Positions 17,371 through 24,930 of a DNA stretch of 64,000 bases are shown here, one piece after another. The DNA is from Actinoplanes sichuanensis. GTDB taxonomy: Bacteria > Actinomycetota > Actinomycetes > Mycobacteriales > Micromonosporaceae. A model generated the notes under the pieces. The model worked only from the letters and a program-made list of their open reading frames with translations, searched no databases and was not told the origin of the DNA. How positions within the stretch are numbered: the first letter of the stretch is position 1; every line of letters starts with the position of its first letter. The stretch is from NCBI RefSeq assembly GCF_033097365.1, contig NZ_AP028461.1:7874001-7938000 (forward strand). The letters are read 5' to 3'. The translations under genes and the position numbers were made by a program.

Positions 17371-19155
17371 GTGGACGTCGACGCCGGCCACGGCGCCGCA
17401 TTCGGTCGTGCCATGCCGACCAGCTCTTCCGAAACGTCCTTCACCCGGCGCCTGCGCTCGCTGCTGAGTTTTCAGAACAACGACGACGATCCGGTCGCCG
17501 AGTTGGCTCGCACCCACCGCAGCATCCACGCCTCGGCCGACGTCGCGATCCTGCGCCGCAGCTACCAGATCGCCGAGAGCATGCACCGCGGTCAGATGCG
17601 CAAGAGCGGCGATCCGTACATCACCCACCCGCTGGCGGTCGCGCAGATCTGCGCCGAGCTCGGGATGGACACCACCACCCTGGTCGCCGCGCTGCTGCAC
17701 GACACGGTCGAGGACACCAGCTACACCCTCGAGGCGCTGCAGGGCGACTTCGGCAACGAGGTGGCCCACCTGGTCGACGGGGTGACCAAGTTCGACAAGG
17801 CCTATTACGGCAAGGCCGCCGAGGGCGAGACGATCCGCAAGATGATCGTCGCCGCCGGCAAGGACGTCCGGGTCCTGATCATCAAACTGGCCGACCGGCT
17901 GCACAACATGCGCACCCTGGGCGCCCGGTCCAACGCCAGCCGCGCCCGCATCGCCACGGCCACCCTCGACGTGCTGGTCCCGCTCTGTGACCGGCTCGGC
18001 ATCCAGGCCCTCAAACGGTCCCTCGACGACGTGGTGCTCTACCACCTGGAGCCGGATTCGTTCGCCCGGATCGACGAGCACGTACGCAACCGACCCGGCT
18101 GGGACGAGTATCTCTCCGACGTCTCACACAAGGCCCGGTCGGCGCTGCGCCGGCAGAAGGTGACGGCCGAGGTGCAGGCCCGGCCCCGGCACTACTACTC
18201 GATCTGGAAGGACACCGTCGCCGGCGACCACCCGGTCCCGCTCGACCTGCCCCGGATCGCGGTGGTGGTGGACGGGCCGGACACCGACTGTTACGCGGCT
18301 CTCGGCGCGATCCACGGCCGATGGCGCCCGGTGGCGGGCCGGTTCAAGGACTTCATCGCCTCCCCGAAGAACAACCTCTACCGCTCCCTGCACACCACCG
18401 TGGTGGGTCCGGAGGGCAAGCTGGTCGAGGTGCTGATCCGGACCGAGACGATGCACCGCTACTCGGAGTACGGCGTCGCCACCAGCTACCGATATCCGAA
18501 GGAGTCGGACGAGCCACCCGGCGCCGACCAGCTGACCTGGCTGAAACGGGTGCTCGACTGGCAGCAGGACACCACCGACGCGGGGCAGTTCCTCGACTCG
18601 CTGCGATGTGACCTCGCCGAGGGACAGATCACCGTCTTCGCCCACGGCAACGCCTACGAGTTGCCCAGTCAGTCCACGCCGGTCGATCTGGCGTACGAGC
18701 TGGGTCCACGCCACGGTGACCAGTGTCTGGCCGCAACCATCAACGGGCGTCTCGCCCCGCTCTCCTCCCCTCTCCGCGACGGTGACGTCGTGGAGATTTT
18801 TTCGGAGACCGAAGGCCAGGTCGACACCGAGCCGAACGCGCCTCGCGGCCCCCGCAAGGAGTGGCTCGGCTTCGTCAAGTCCAGCCAGGCGCAGATGCAG
18901 ATCAACAGGTACTTCGACGAGAAGAACGAACCGGGCATCAGCATCGCCGACAAGGTCCGCCTGGGCCGGGCCACGATCGGGCTCACCCTGCGCAAGCACG
19001 ACCGCGGCCTGGCCAGTGAAGTGCCGCTGCGCCGGCTCGCCGAGGAGTTGGGCTACCCCGACCTGGAGACGCTGCTGGTCGCCGTCTGCGAGCGCAGCCT
19101 GGAGCCGGACGCGGTGGTCGAGCAGCTCATCGCCCTGGTCGACCACCCCGACTGA
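17371..19155 (+). CDS. Short RelA/SpoT homologue (HD + synthetase-like + TGS)
   Basis: 594 residues, shorter than the usual 750-850 of bifunctional Rel. Order: HD (p)ppGpp hydrolase domain with His86, His110-Asp111, Glu114-Asp115 and Asp175 (LADRLHN); synthetase-like domain (about 265-380) with RPRHYYSI, RFKDFIASPK, YRSLHTT and Glu366 (SEYGVA); TGS domain (about 430-490). After a helical segment the protein stops, without zinc-finger and ACT domains. In the synthetase-like domain Asp292 is kept, but the Arg normally five residues after it appears to be Ala297. Hydrolysis looks intact; synthesis is uncertain. The GTG at 17371 has GAGGGGG 7 bases upstream; ATG at 17413 is the alternative. Confidence 0.88.
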   Translation: MDVDAGHGAAFGRAMPTSSSETSFTRRLRSLLSFQNNDDDPVAELARTHRSIHASADVAILRRSYQIAESMHRGQMRKSGDPYITHPLAVAQICAELGMDTTTLVAALLHDTVEDTSYTLEALQGDFGNEVAHLVDGVTKFDKAYYGKAAEGETIRKMIVAAGKDVRVLIIKLADRLHNMRTLGARSNASRARIATATLDVLVPLCDRLGIQALKRSLDDVVLYHLEPDSFARIDEHVRNRPGWDEYLSDVSHKARSALRRQKVTAEVQARPRHYYSIWKDTVAGDHPVPLDLPRIAVVVDGPDTDCYAALGAIHGRWRPVAGRFKDFIASPKNNLYRSLHTTVVGPEGKLVEVLIRTETMHRYSEYGVATSYRYPKESDEPPGADQLTWLKRVLDWQQDTTDAGQFLDSLRCDLAEGQITVFAHGNAYELPSQSTPVDLAYELGPRHGDQCLAATINGRLAPLSSPLRDGDVVEIFSETEGQVDTEPNAPRGPRKEWLGFVKSSQAQMQINRYFDEKNEPGISIADKVRLGRATIGLTLRKHDRGLASEVPLRRLAEELGYPDLETLLVAVCERSLEPDAVVEQLIALVDHPD

Positions 19156-19174
19156 CCCGCGCGGCATCCCCCGT

Positions 19175-19180
19175 TAGCCT
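19175..19180 (+). promoter_or_regulatory. -10 element (TAGCCT), leaderless NUDIX gene
   Basis: A TANNNT box ends 6 bases before the GTG at 19187, with no Shine-Dalgarno sequence between. Fits a leaderless transcript. Confidence 0.5.
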
Positions 19181-19186
19181 TACCGC

Positions 19187-20026
19187 GTGGACATTCATCG
19201 GCAGATCCGCGGCCTCGCCTATCAGGTCTTCTACGGGCTGCCCCTCCCGATGCGCCGCCACATCGCCCGCCTGGTCTCACCGAAATACCTGGTCGGAGCG
19301 GTGGCGATCATCAGGGATTCGGAGGCGGAGCGCATCCTTCTGCTGCGCCAGCCGCCCGGGCGCGGCTGGGGCCTTCCGGCGGGCATCCTCAAGCGCGGCG
19401 AGTTGCCCGCGGTGGGCGCGGCCCGAGAGCTTTTCGAAGAATCAGGGGTACGGGTGAAGCCCGGCGACCTGACTCCCGGCAATCCGAACGCGATCGTCCA
19501 TCCGAACGGCGGCGTCGTCGACACCGTCTGGTTCGGGGCGGTGCCCGCGTCGAGCACGAAGCTGGCGGTGGACGGCGGTGAGGTTCTGGAGGCCCGCTGG
19601 TTCCCGGTCGACGCCCTCCCCGACCTGACCTGGCCGACGGCGCGGCTGCTCGGCATCTACGGCCTGGGCCCACGAGCCGGTGAGCTCCCGCCCTCGATTC
19701 CCACCGGCACTTACGGCTCCCCCTTCTCGGACTCGGACTCCCGGGCCGCTGTGGCACCCGTTTCGGGCTCCCCGGCTTCGGGCTCGTCCGCTTCCGGCTC
19801 GTCTCCTTCGGGCTCGTCCGCCTCCGGCTCGTCCCCTTCGGGCTCCCCCGCTTCCGGCTCATCTCCTTCGGGCTCCCCCGCTTCCGGCTCATCTCCTTCG
19901 GGCTCCCCCGCTTCCGGCTCGTCCCCTTCGGGCTCCCCCGCTTCGGGGCCGTCCGCTTCGGGGTCCTCCGCCTCCGTCGCGCCGGTCTCGGGTTCGCCGG
20001 CTTCGGGCTCGGGTGGCGGCCAGTGA
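19187..20026 (+). CDS. NUDIX hydrolase with Ser/Gly/Pro/Ala repeat tail
   Basis: 279 residues. The N-terminal 180 residues form a NUDIX domain with a complete Nudix box: G-x5-E, then the core RELFEESGV (residues about 67-89). It should hydrolyse a nucleoside diphosphate linked to another moiety; the substrate is unknown. From about residue 190 the protein is pure low complexity, built from imperfect 30-bp DNA units (about 19761-20019) giving a SPASGSSPSG-type repeat. The tail may be disordered or a recent repeat expansion. The last 4 bp (GTGA) overlap the next gene's start. Confidence 0.85.
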   Translation: MDIHRQIRGLAYQVFYGLPLPMRRHIARLVSPKYLVGAVAIIRDSEAERILLLRQPPGRGWGLPAGILKRGELPAVGAARELFEESGVRVKPGDLTPGNPNAIVHPNGGVVDTVWFGAVPASSTKLAVDGGEVLEARWFPVDALPDLTWPTARLLGIYGLGPRAGELPPSIPTGTYGSPFSDSDSRAAVAPVSGSPASGSSASGSSPSGSSASGSSPSGSPASGSSPSGSPASGSSPSGSPASGSSPSGSPASGPSASGSSASVAPVSGSPASGSGGGQ

Positions 20027-20856
20027 CCGCTGTCGCCGGGGTGGTGCTGGCCGCCGGTGAGGGGCAGCGTCTGCGCCCGCTCACCGCCACCGTGCCGAAG
20101 GCGTTGTGCCCGGTCGGCAACCTGGCCCTGCTCGATCACGCGCTGCGCCGCCTGGCCGGGCTCGGCCTGTCCGGCCCGGCCACCGTCGCCGTCAACGCCG
20201 CCTACCTGGCCGACCAGATCGTCAGCCATGTCGGCGCCCGCGCCCACCTCTCGGTCGAACCGGACGGCCCGATCGGCACCTCCGGCGGCGTGGCCCGGCT
20301 GCGCCCATGGATCGACGGCCGCGGAGTGCTGGTCGGAAACGCCGACGCCTACCTGCACGACCCGTTCCGCGACCCGGGCAAGGACATCGCGGCCTTGCTG
20401 GACAACTGGTCCGGCGAAACCGTGCGAATGCTGACGAAACCCTGCTTCCCCGGCGACACCGGAGGCTTCAGCGGCCGCCGTTTCGCCGGTTTCTCGCTGA
20501 TCCCGTGGCGCTACGTGCGCGATCTGGCGGAGGTCGACAGCAACCTCGTCCGTACCGTCTGGCGCCCCGCCGAAGCCGCCGGAGACCTGGAGTTGATCGC
20601 CTACGAAGGCCTCTACCTGGACACCGGCACCCCCGCCGACTACCTGGAGGCCAACCTGCATGCCGCGGCGGGCAACGTCCTCGCCGACGAGTCCGCCCGG
20701 GTGACCGGCACGGCCACCGAGTCGGTGCTGGGCCCCGGAGCCCTGGTCGAAGGCACCGCGACACGCTGCGTCCTATGGCCGGGCGCCCACATCCCCGCCA
20801 CCGAATCCCTCACCGACGCGATCAGGACCGCCACCGGCCTGACGATCAAAATCTGA
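20023..20856 (+). CDS. Sugar-phosphate nucleotidyltransferase (NTP_transferase)
   Basis: 277 residues. The N-terminus has the diagnostic pattern VLAAGEGQRLRPLT and PKALCPVGN, placing it with nucleotidyltransferases that make NDP-sugars such as GDP-mannose or dTDP-glucose. Further motifs are VEPDGPIGTSGG and GNADAYLHDP (metal-binding Asp). The last 50 residues resemble one or two left-handed beta-helix turns (ESVLGPGALVEG). Which nucleotide and sugar are used is not visible. The GTG start overlaps the NUDIX stop, implying co-translation. Confidence 0.85.
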   Translation: MTAVAGVVLAAGEGQRLRPLTATVPKALCPVGNLALLDHALRRLAGLGLSGPATVAVNAAYLADQIVSHVGARAHLSVEPDGPIGTSGGVARLRPWIDGRGVLVGNADAYLHDPFRDPGKDIAALLDNWSGETVRMLTKPCFPGDTGGFSGRRFAGFSLIPWRYVRDLAEVDSNLVRTVWRPAEAAGDLELIAYEGLYLDTGTPADYLEANLHAAAGNVLADESARVTGTATESVLGPGALVEGTATRCVLWPGAHIPATESLTDAIRTATGLTIKI

Positions 20857-20916
20857 CCCCAGCGGTACGGCCCACCGCCGCCCAGCCTCGCCCGCCCCCC
20901 ATAGCGTGGCCCAGCA

Positions 20917-21099
20917 CCACCCGGTCCTGGGCCACGCTGCAACGCCCACGAACCACCCGCCCCCGGGCCACAACGCCCACCAAACCACCCGGCCCCGGGC
21001 CACAACACCCACCAAACCATCCGGCCCCGGGCCATAACGCAACGCCCACCCGCCGCCCAACCACCCGGGTCCCGGACCACAACGCGACGCCCACCCGCC
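20917..21099. repeat. Imperfect tandem repeat, about 5 copies of ~32-44 bp
   Basis: The unit is about CCACCCGGCCCCGGGCCACA followed by ACGCCCACCAAA. Two central copies are nearly identical 32-mers; the outer copies carry 6-12 bp insertions. It lies in the 549-bp gene-free gap between the nucleotidyltransferase and the RAM-domain gene. Open frames across it are repeat artefacts. The rest of the gap (21100-21405) shows no gene. Confidence 0.75.
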
Positions 21100-21405
21100 C
21101 GATCTGAAGGCCGCAACGGCAAACGCCGCACCGACCCCAGGCCGAAACGCGGCTTCCGGGCACATGTCCCCCGCGACCCGTCGACCACCGAAGATCGTGG
21201 CACCAAGAACCTGCGGGGTGTCTCCGAGGGCTTGAGACAGCGGTAAACGGTCCACGGCTGGCTCCGAGGGCTGTCCGACGGGCCTGGGACCGCTCTGAGG
21301 ACCAGCCGAACAAGATCGGGACGGGCCGGGCGCATGCGGGAGCGGCACGGGACGGCATAGCATGGGCGCGACCCACATTCGTCCTCATAGGCGAGGAGCC
21401 CGCTG

Positions 21406-21693
21406 GTGAACACCGCCATCGTCCACATCGACTGCGCGACCGACTCGATCCCCGAGGTGGCCGAGGCCCTGGCCGCGCTGGACGGCGTCAGCGAGGTGTA
21501 TTCGGTGGCCGGCGGCGTAGACCTGATCGCGATCGTCCGCGTCCCACACTTCGACGACATCGCCGAGGTCATCGCCGGCCGCATCTCGAAGACCCCCGGC
21601 GTGATCAACAGCGAGACGTTCGTGGCTTTCCGCGCCTACTCGAAGCACGACCTGGAAGACGCTTTCGCAATCGGCCTCCCCGACGCCGACTAG
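21406..21693 (+). CDS. Lrp/AsnC ligand-binding (RAM) domain protein
   Basis: 95 residues consisting only of the Lrp/AsnC effector-binding RAM domain (beta-alpha-beta fold: AIVHIDCATDSIPEVAEAL, then GVSEVYSVAGGVDLIAIV). There is no helix-turn-helix, so it cannot bind DNA by itself. Stand-alone RAM proteins bind small molecules such as amino acids and may modulate full-length Lrp proteins. A GAGGAG site precedes the GTG. A homologue near qcrB is common in actinobacteria. Confidence 0.87.
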   Translation: MNTAIVHIDCATDSIPEVAEALAALDGVSEVYSVAGGVDLIAIVRVPHFDDIAEVIAGRISKTPGVINSETFVAFRAYSKHDLEDAFAIGLPDAD

Positions 21694-21719
21694 TCCAGCG
21701 CCCCCTCCACGACGCACTC

Positions 21720-21955
21720 AGGCGCCGCTCCCCCGCACCTCAACGCCGCTCCACCGTGCCCCAGCGCCGTTCCATCGCACCCAAGCGCCGTTCCACCGTG
21801 CCCCGGCGCCGTTCCATCGCACCCAAGCGCCGATCCACCTCACCTGCGCCGGTCCATCATGACCCGGCGCCGATCCTCCGTGACCCGGCGCCGATCCTCC
21901 GCGATCCAGCGCCGATCCTCCGTGACCCGGCGCCGATCCTCCGTGACCCGGCCGG
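21720..21955. repeat. Degenerate 21-bp tandem repeat, about 11 copies
   Basis: The unit is approximately CCGTGACCCGGCGCCGATCC plus one base. Copies become more alike toward the right end, where four are nearly identical. It lies just downstream of the RAM-domain gene. Translations in every frame are short repeat peptides, so no gene is called. Confidence 0.8.
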
Positions 21956-22177
21956 ATCACCCGGTGTGGCCGCCCCGCCCGCCGCCTCACCGAAGGTGGC
22001 CAGAAGCGGGTCGGCCGCCCCGGCCCGAGACCGCCCCACCGAGGCGATCAGCCACCCCGACCGCATCCAGCCGACCAGCGCGAATACCGCCTCAGCGGGA
22101 AGTGTCCCACCGCCCGGGCCGCCTCTTCGGCCGAGTGCCGCACCCGCTGCGGTCTAACGCCGCCCCTCCGCGATCTT

Positions 22178-22276
22178 GTGGAATTTAGCGAGACAGAGCG
22201 CAACCGGGAGCTGATCGGCCGCCTGATGGGGCCGCTGGGCGGAATCTCGTATGCGCTGGTATCCACTACGGCATGA
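22178..22276 (+). other. Possible small ORF or gene remnant (32 aa)
   Basis: A GTG-initiated frame encodes a 32-residue peptide with ordinary composition (EFSETERNREL, then GPLGGISYAL), unlike the repetitive sequence around it. No Shine-Dalgarno or promoter is evident and I recognise no family. It may be the remnant of a decayed gene. The surrounding stretch 21956-22480 holds nothing else that I can support. Confidence 0.25.
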
Positions 22277-22479
22277 GGCAGACGTGGATGCGGTCGCCCA
22301 TCCGCAACCGGGGTCGCTCATCGTCGTGGTGGTGTGGATGGAGACCGCATGTAAACCGGTTCGTGGTCGCTGACCGTCGCGATAGCGATAAACGAAATCG
22401 CACGATCCAGAATCCCGGGCGCTCGATTGCGAAACCAGAGCGACTGACAGACAGTGCCACCGCGGCTATCGGCTCCGCC

Positions 22480-22692
22480 TGAAAACTGACCACGTGGTTC
22501 CGGGTGAATCGGGACCACCTCCTGAAGCATCGGGAGGTGCTGAACGTGGAGGACTGGGCGGAGATCCGGCGGCTGCGGCGGTCGGAAGGGATGGCGATCA
22601 AGGCCATCGCCCGGCGGTTGAAGATGTCACGGAACACGGTGAAGAAGGCCCTGGCCAGTGACAGTCCGCCGCGGTATCAGCGGGCGGCGAAA
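22480..22692 (+). mobile_element. Truncated left end of an IS21-like element
   Basis: The segment from TGAAAACTGACCAC through the istA start and helix-turn-helix is all that remains. The right end, istB and the transposase core are missing, and unrelated tandem repeats follow directly. The left boundary is inferred from resemblance to IS21-type ends. Confidence 0.5.
22546..22692 (+). pseudogene. IS21-family transposase (IstA) N-terminal remnant
   Basis: A GTG start with GGGAGG 8 bases upstream begins EDWAEIRRLRRSEGMAIKAI, followed by ARRLKMSRNTVKKALASD: the N-terminal helix-turn-helix of IS21-type IstA transposases. After about 50 residues similarity stops and the frame runs on through Arg/Pro repeats and the GGTCG array to a stop at 23085. 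There is no DDE catalytic domain and no istB. The TGAAAACTGACCAC sequence at 22480-22493 may be the original left end of the element. A dead fragment. Confidence 0.75.
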
Positions 22693-22794
22693 GCAGCCAC
22701 AGCGATCACAGGCGCGGCGGTGGACATACCGGTGGACACAGCGACCGGAGGAACCACCGCAGCGGCGACAACCGGCGAAAGCAGACACAGCCGC

Positions 22795-22872
22795 CGCAGG
22801 GCCAAGGCCCCAAGGCCGCCGCACCACCGCAGGGCCAAGGCCCCAAGGCCGCCGCACCACCGCAGGGCCAAG
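22795..22872. repeat. 33-bp direct repeat, 2.4 copies
   Basis: Two perfect 33-bp copies (22795-22827 and 22828-22860) beginning CGCAGGGCCAAGGCC, followed by a 12-base partial third copy. They lie directly upstream of the GGTCG array. In the plus frame they encode RAKAPRPPHHR. Confidence 0.9.
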
Positions 22873-22883
22873 GCCAAGGCAAA

Positions 22884-22988
22884 GGTCGGGTCGGGTCGGG
22901 TCGGGTCGGGTCGGGTCGGGTCGGGTCGGGTCGGGTCGGGTCGGGTCGGGTCGGGTCGGGTCGGGTCGGGTCGGGTCGGGTCGGGTCG
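22884..22988. repeat. Perfect pentanucleotide array, (GGTCG)x21
   Basis: 105 bp of uninterrupted GGTCG, 21 identical units. Because five is not a multiple of three, every frame reads a five-residue repeat (GRVGS on plus, PTRPD on minus). Long perfect microsatellites of this kind are unusual in bacteria and prone to slippage, so the copy number may vary between clones or be an assembly estimate. Confidence 0.95.
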
Positions 22989-23031
22989 ACCAGAGTATGG
23001 AGGGACCCCCGCAGCCATCCCGGCGACGCAA

Positions 23032-23105
23032 GGTTCGGGGGCGGCGGTGGTTCACGGAGGGATCAAGCCTGACCGCCCGGAGTGAGCCGCCGCCGCCCCC
23101 GAACC
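23032..23105. repeat. Large inverted repeat (19-bp arms, one mismatch)
   Basis: Arms 23032-23050 (GGTTCGGGGGCGGCGG...) and 23087-23105 pair with one mismatch around a 36-base loop. It lies in the gene-free stretch between the GGTCG array and the qcrB terminator. It could be a hairpin end of a lost element or an additional terminator. No gene is seen in 22990-23277. Confidence 0.6.
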
Positions 23106-23277
23106 GACCCACGACCATAAAATCCTCGAACCCGCAGCCTTCCGGCTGGAAAGCACCCGGACCGACCACCCATGGCCGGGAGAACACGGAGAAGCAGCCG
23201 CAGAGAGCGAAGCGCGGCGAGAGGCGCACACGGAGAGGAAAAGAAGCGGCGAGGAGACGCGGGCGGGAAAGAAGAAA

Positions 23278-23305
23278 GGCCCGCCGGACCGAAGTCCGAC
23301 GGGCC
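23278..23305. terminator. Strong stem-loop terminator downstream of qcrB
   Basis: A 12-bp stem GGCCCGCCGGAC / GTCCGACGGGCC with one mismatch and a CGAA tetraloop, 14 bp beyond the qcrB stop. An A-rich run on the left gives a U-tract for the minus-strand transcript. Confidence 0.8.
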
Positions 23306-23319
23306 TCAAGACCAAGACG

Positions 23320-24930
23320 TCACCGTCCGGACTTGATCTCCTCACGCTTGGCGGGCCCACCGACAGCCGGGGAAACCGGAATCTCGGCCGGCTTCTCCAC
23401 CGGGTAGAAGAAGCCCTTGATCGCCGGAGCCAGGGCCCCGAGGCGGTTCATCTTCTTCGGGACGACCCAGCCGGCGTACTCCAGCGGGATCGGGTGTCCG
23501 TGCTCGTCGACCGGGCCCAGGGGCTGGTGGACTTCGACGAACTGGCCGTTCGGCAGGCGCTTGATGATGCCCGTCTCCACGCCGTGGGCCAGGACCTGGC
23601 GGTCGTGCTGCTGCAGGCCGAGGCAGATACGGACCGAGATGTAGTAGGCGAGCGGCGGCAGGATGACGAGACCGATACGGCCGGCCCAGGTCATCGCGTT
23701 CAGGCTGATGTGGAACTTGTCGGCGATGACGTCGTTGCCGCCGGAGATGGTGGCGACGATGAAGAACGCCAGCGACATCATGCCGATGCCGACGCGCTCC
23801 GGGTTGTCACGCGGCCGCTCGAGCAGGTGGTGGCTGCGCTTGTCCTTGAGCTTGCGCGCTTCCAGCCACGGGTACGCCATGGGCAGCGTGAACAGCGCAC
23901 CGAGACCGACCACGGCGGGCCAGAACATCGGTGGGAGGCTGTAGCCGTCGCCGATCGGGATGTAGATCTGCCAGTTCGGCATGAGACGGACCAGGCCGTC
24001 CATGAACATGACGTAGAAGTCGGGCTGCGAGGCGGAGGAGACCTCAGCCGCACGGTACGGCCCGAAGAGCCAGATCGGGTTGATCTGGAACAGGCCGGCC
24101 ATCAGCGCGATGACGCCGAAGACGGCCATGAAGAAGCCGCCCTGCTTCATCGCGTAGCGCGGGAACATGCGCTCACCGACGACGTTGTCGTTGGTCCGCA
24201 GCGGGCCGGCCCACTGGGTGTGCTTCTGCTTGAACACGATGCCCAGGTGGGCGGCGATCAGGCCGAGCAGGAGACCCGGGATGAGCAGCACGTGCGCGAT
24301 GTAGAAGCGGCCGATGATCAGCTCGCCGGGGAACTCGCCGCCGAAGATGGCGGCGGAGAGCCAGGTGCCGATGACCGGGAGGGTCAGCATGATCGCGGAG
24401 GCGATGCGGAGACCGGTACCGGAGAGGCCGTCGTCGGGAAGCGAGTAGCCGGTGAAGCCGGCGAAGAACCCGAGCAGGAACAGCACGACGCCGATCACCC
24501 AGTTGATCTCGCGCGGCTTACGGAACGCACCGGTGAAGAAGATGCGCGCCATGTGCACGATGATCGAGGCCATGAACAGCAGCGCCGCCCAGTGGTGCAT
24601 CTGCCGCATGAAGAGGCCACCGCGGACCTCGAACGACAGGTGCAGCGAGGACTCGTAGGCCGCGGACATCATGGTGCCCTTGAGCGCGAGGTACGAGCCG
24701 TCGTACGGCACCTCCTTCATCGACGGGTCGAAGAAGAGGGTGAGGAACACGCCACTGAGCAGCAGCACGATGAACGAGAACAGGGCGATCTCGCCGAGCA
24801 GGAACGACCAGTGGTCGGGGAAGACCTTGTTCAGTAGGCCGCGCAGCGGGGTGGCCGCCTGGAACCGGTCGTCGACACCCTTGGCGAAAGTCTTAGGGGC
24901 CTCTGCGAGGTCGATTTTTCGGCGCTTCAC
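23320..24930 (-). CDS. qcrB: Cytochrome bc1 complex cytochrome b subunit QcrB
   Basis: 536 residues, polytopic membrane protein that binds two b hemes and oxidises menaquinol in the bc1-aa3 supercomplex. The heme-ligand His residues fall in HHWAALLFMASIIVHMARIF and FYIAHVLLIPGLLLGLIAAH. The actinobacterial extended C-terminus (after about residue 400) is present, including QHDRQVLAHGVETGIIKRLP. The GTG start overlaps the qcrA stop by 4 bp (GTGA), so it is translationally coupled. Last gene of the ctaE-qcrC-qcrA-qcrB operon. Confidence 0.97.
   Translation of the reverse strand: MKRRKIDLAEAPKTFAKGVDDRFQAATPLRGLLNKVFPDHWSFLLGEIALFSFIVLLLSGVFLTLFFDPSMKEVPYDGSYLALKGTMMSAAYESSLHLSFEVRGGLFMRQMHHWAALLFMASIIVHMARIFFTGAFRKPREINWVIGVVLFLLGFFAGFTGYSLPDDGLSGTGLRIASAIMLTLPVIGTWLSAAIFGGEFPGELIIGRFYIAHVLLIPGLLLGLIAAHLGIVFKQKHTQWAGPLRTNDNVVGERMFPRYAMKQGGFFMAVFGVIALMAGLFQINPIWLFGPYRAAEVSSASQPDFYVMFMDGLVRLMPNWQIYIPIGDGYSLPPMFWPAVVGLGALFTLPMAYPWLEARKLKDKRSHHLLERPRDNPERVGIGMMSLAFFIVATISGGNDVIADKFHISLNAMTWAGRIGLVILPPLAYYISVRICLGLQQHDRQVLAHGVETGIIKRLPNGQFVEVHQPLGPVDEHGHPIPLEYAGWVVPKKMNRLGALAPAIKGFFYPVEKPAEIPVSPAVGGPAKREEIKSGR

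Noticed and set aside
20640..21608. Minus-strand open frame over the ~32-bp repeats
   Set aside because: Repeat-driven Gly/Arg/Trp-rich translation, overlaps the nucleotidyltransferase and RAM genes on the other strand.
21756..22157. Plus frame through the 21-bp repeats
   Set aside because: Arg/Ser repeat peptide without ribosome-binding site or domain; the minus frames are equally repetitive.
22795..22988. Possible CRISPR array
   Set aside because: The repeats are contiguous with no spacers and there are no cas genes.
22884..23018. Minus-strand frames with PTRPD repeats
   Set aside because: They are pure translations of the GGTCG array; no conserved domain on either side.
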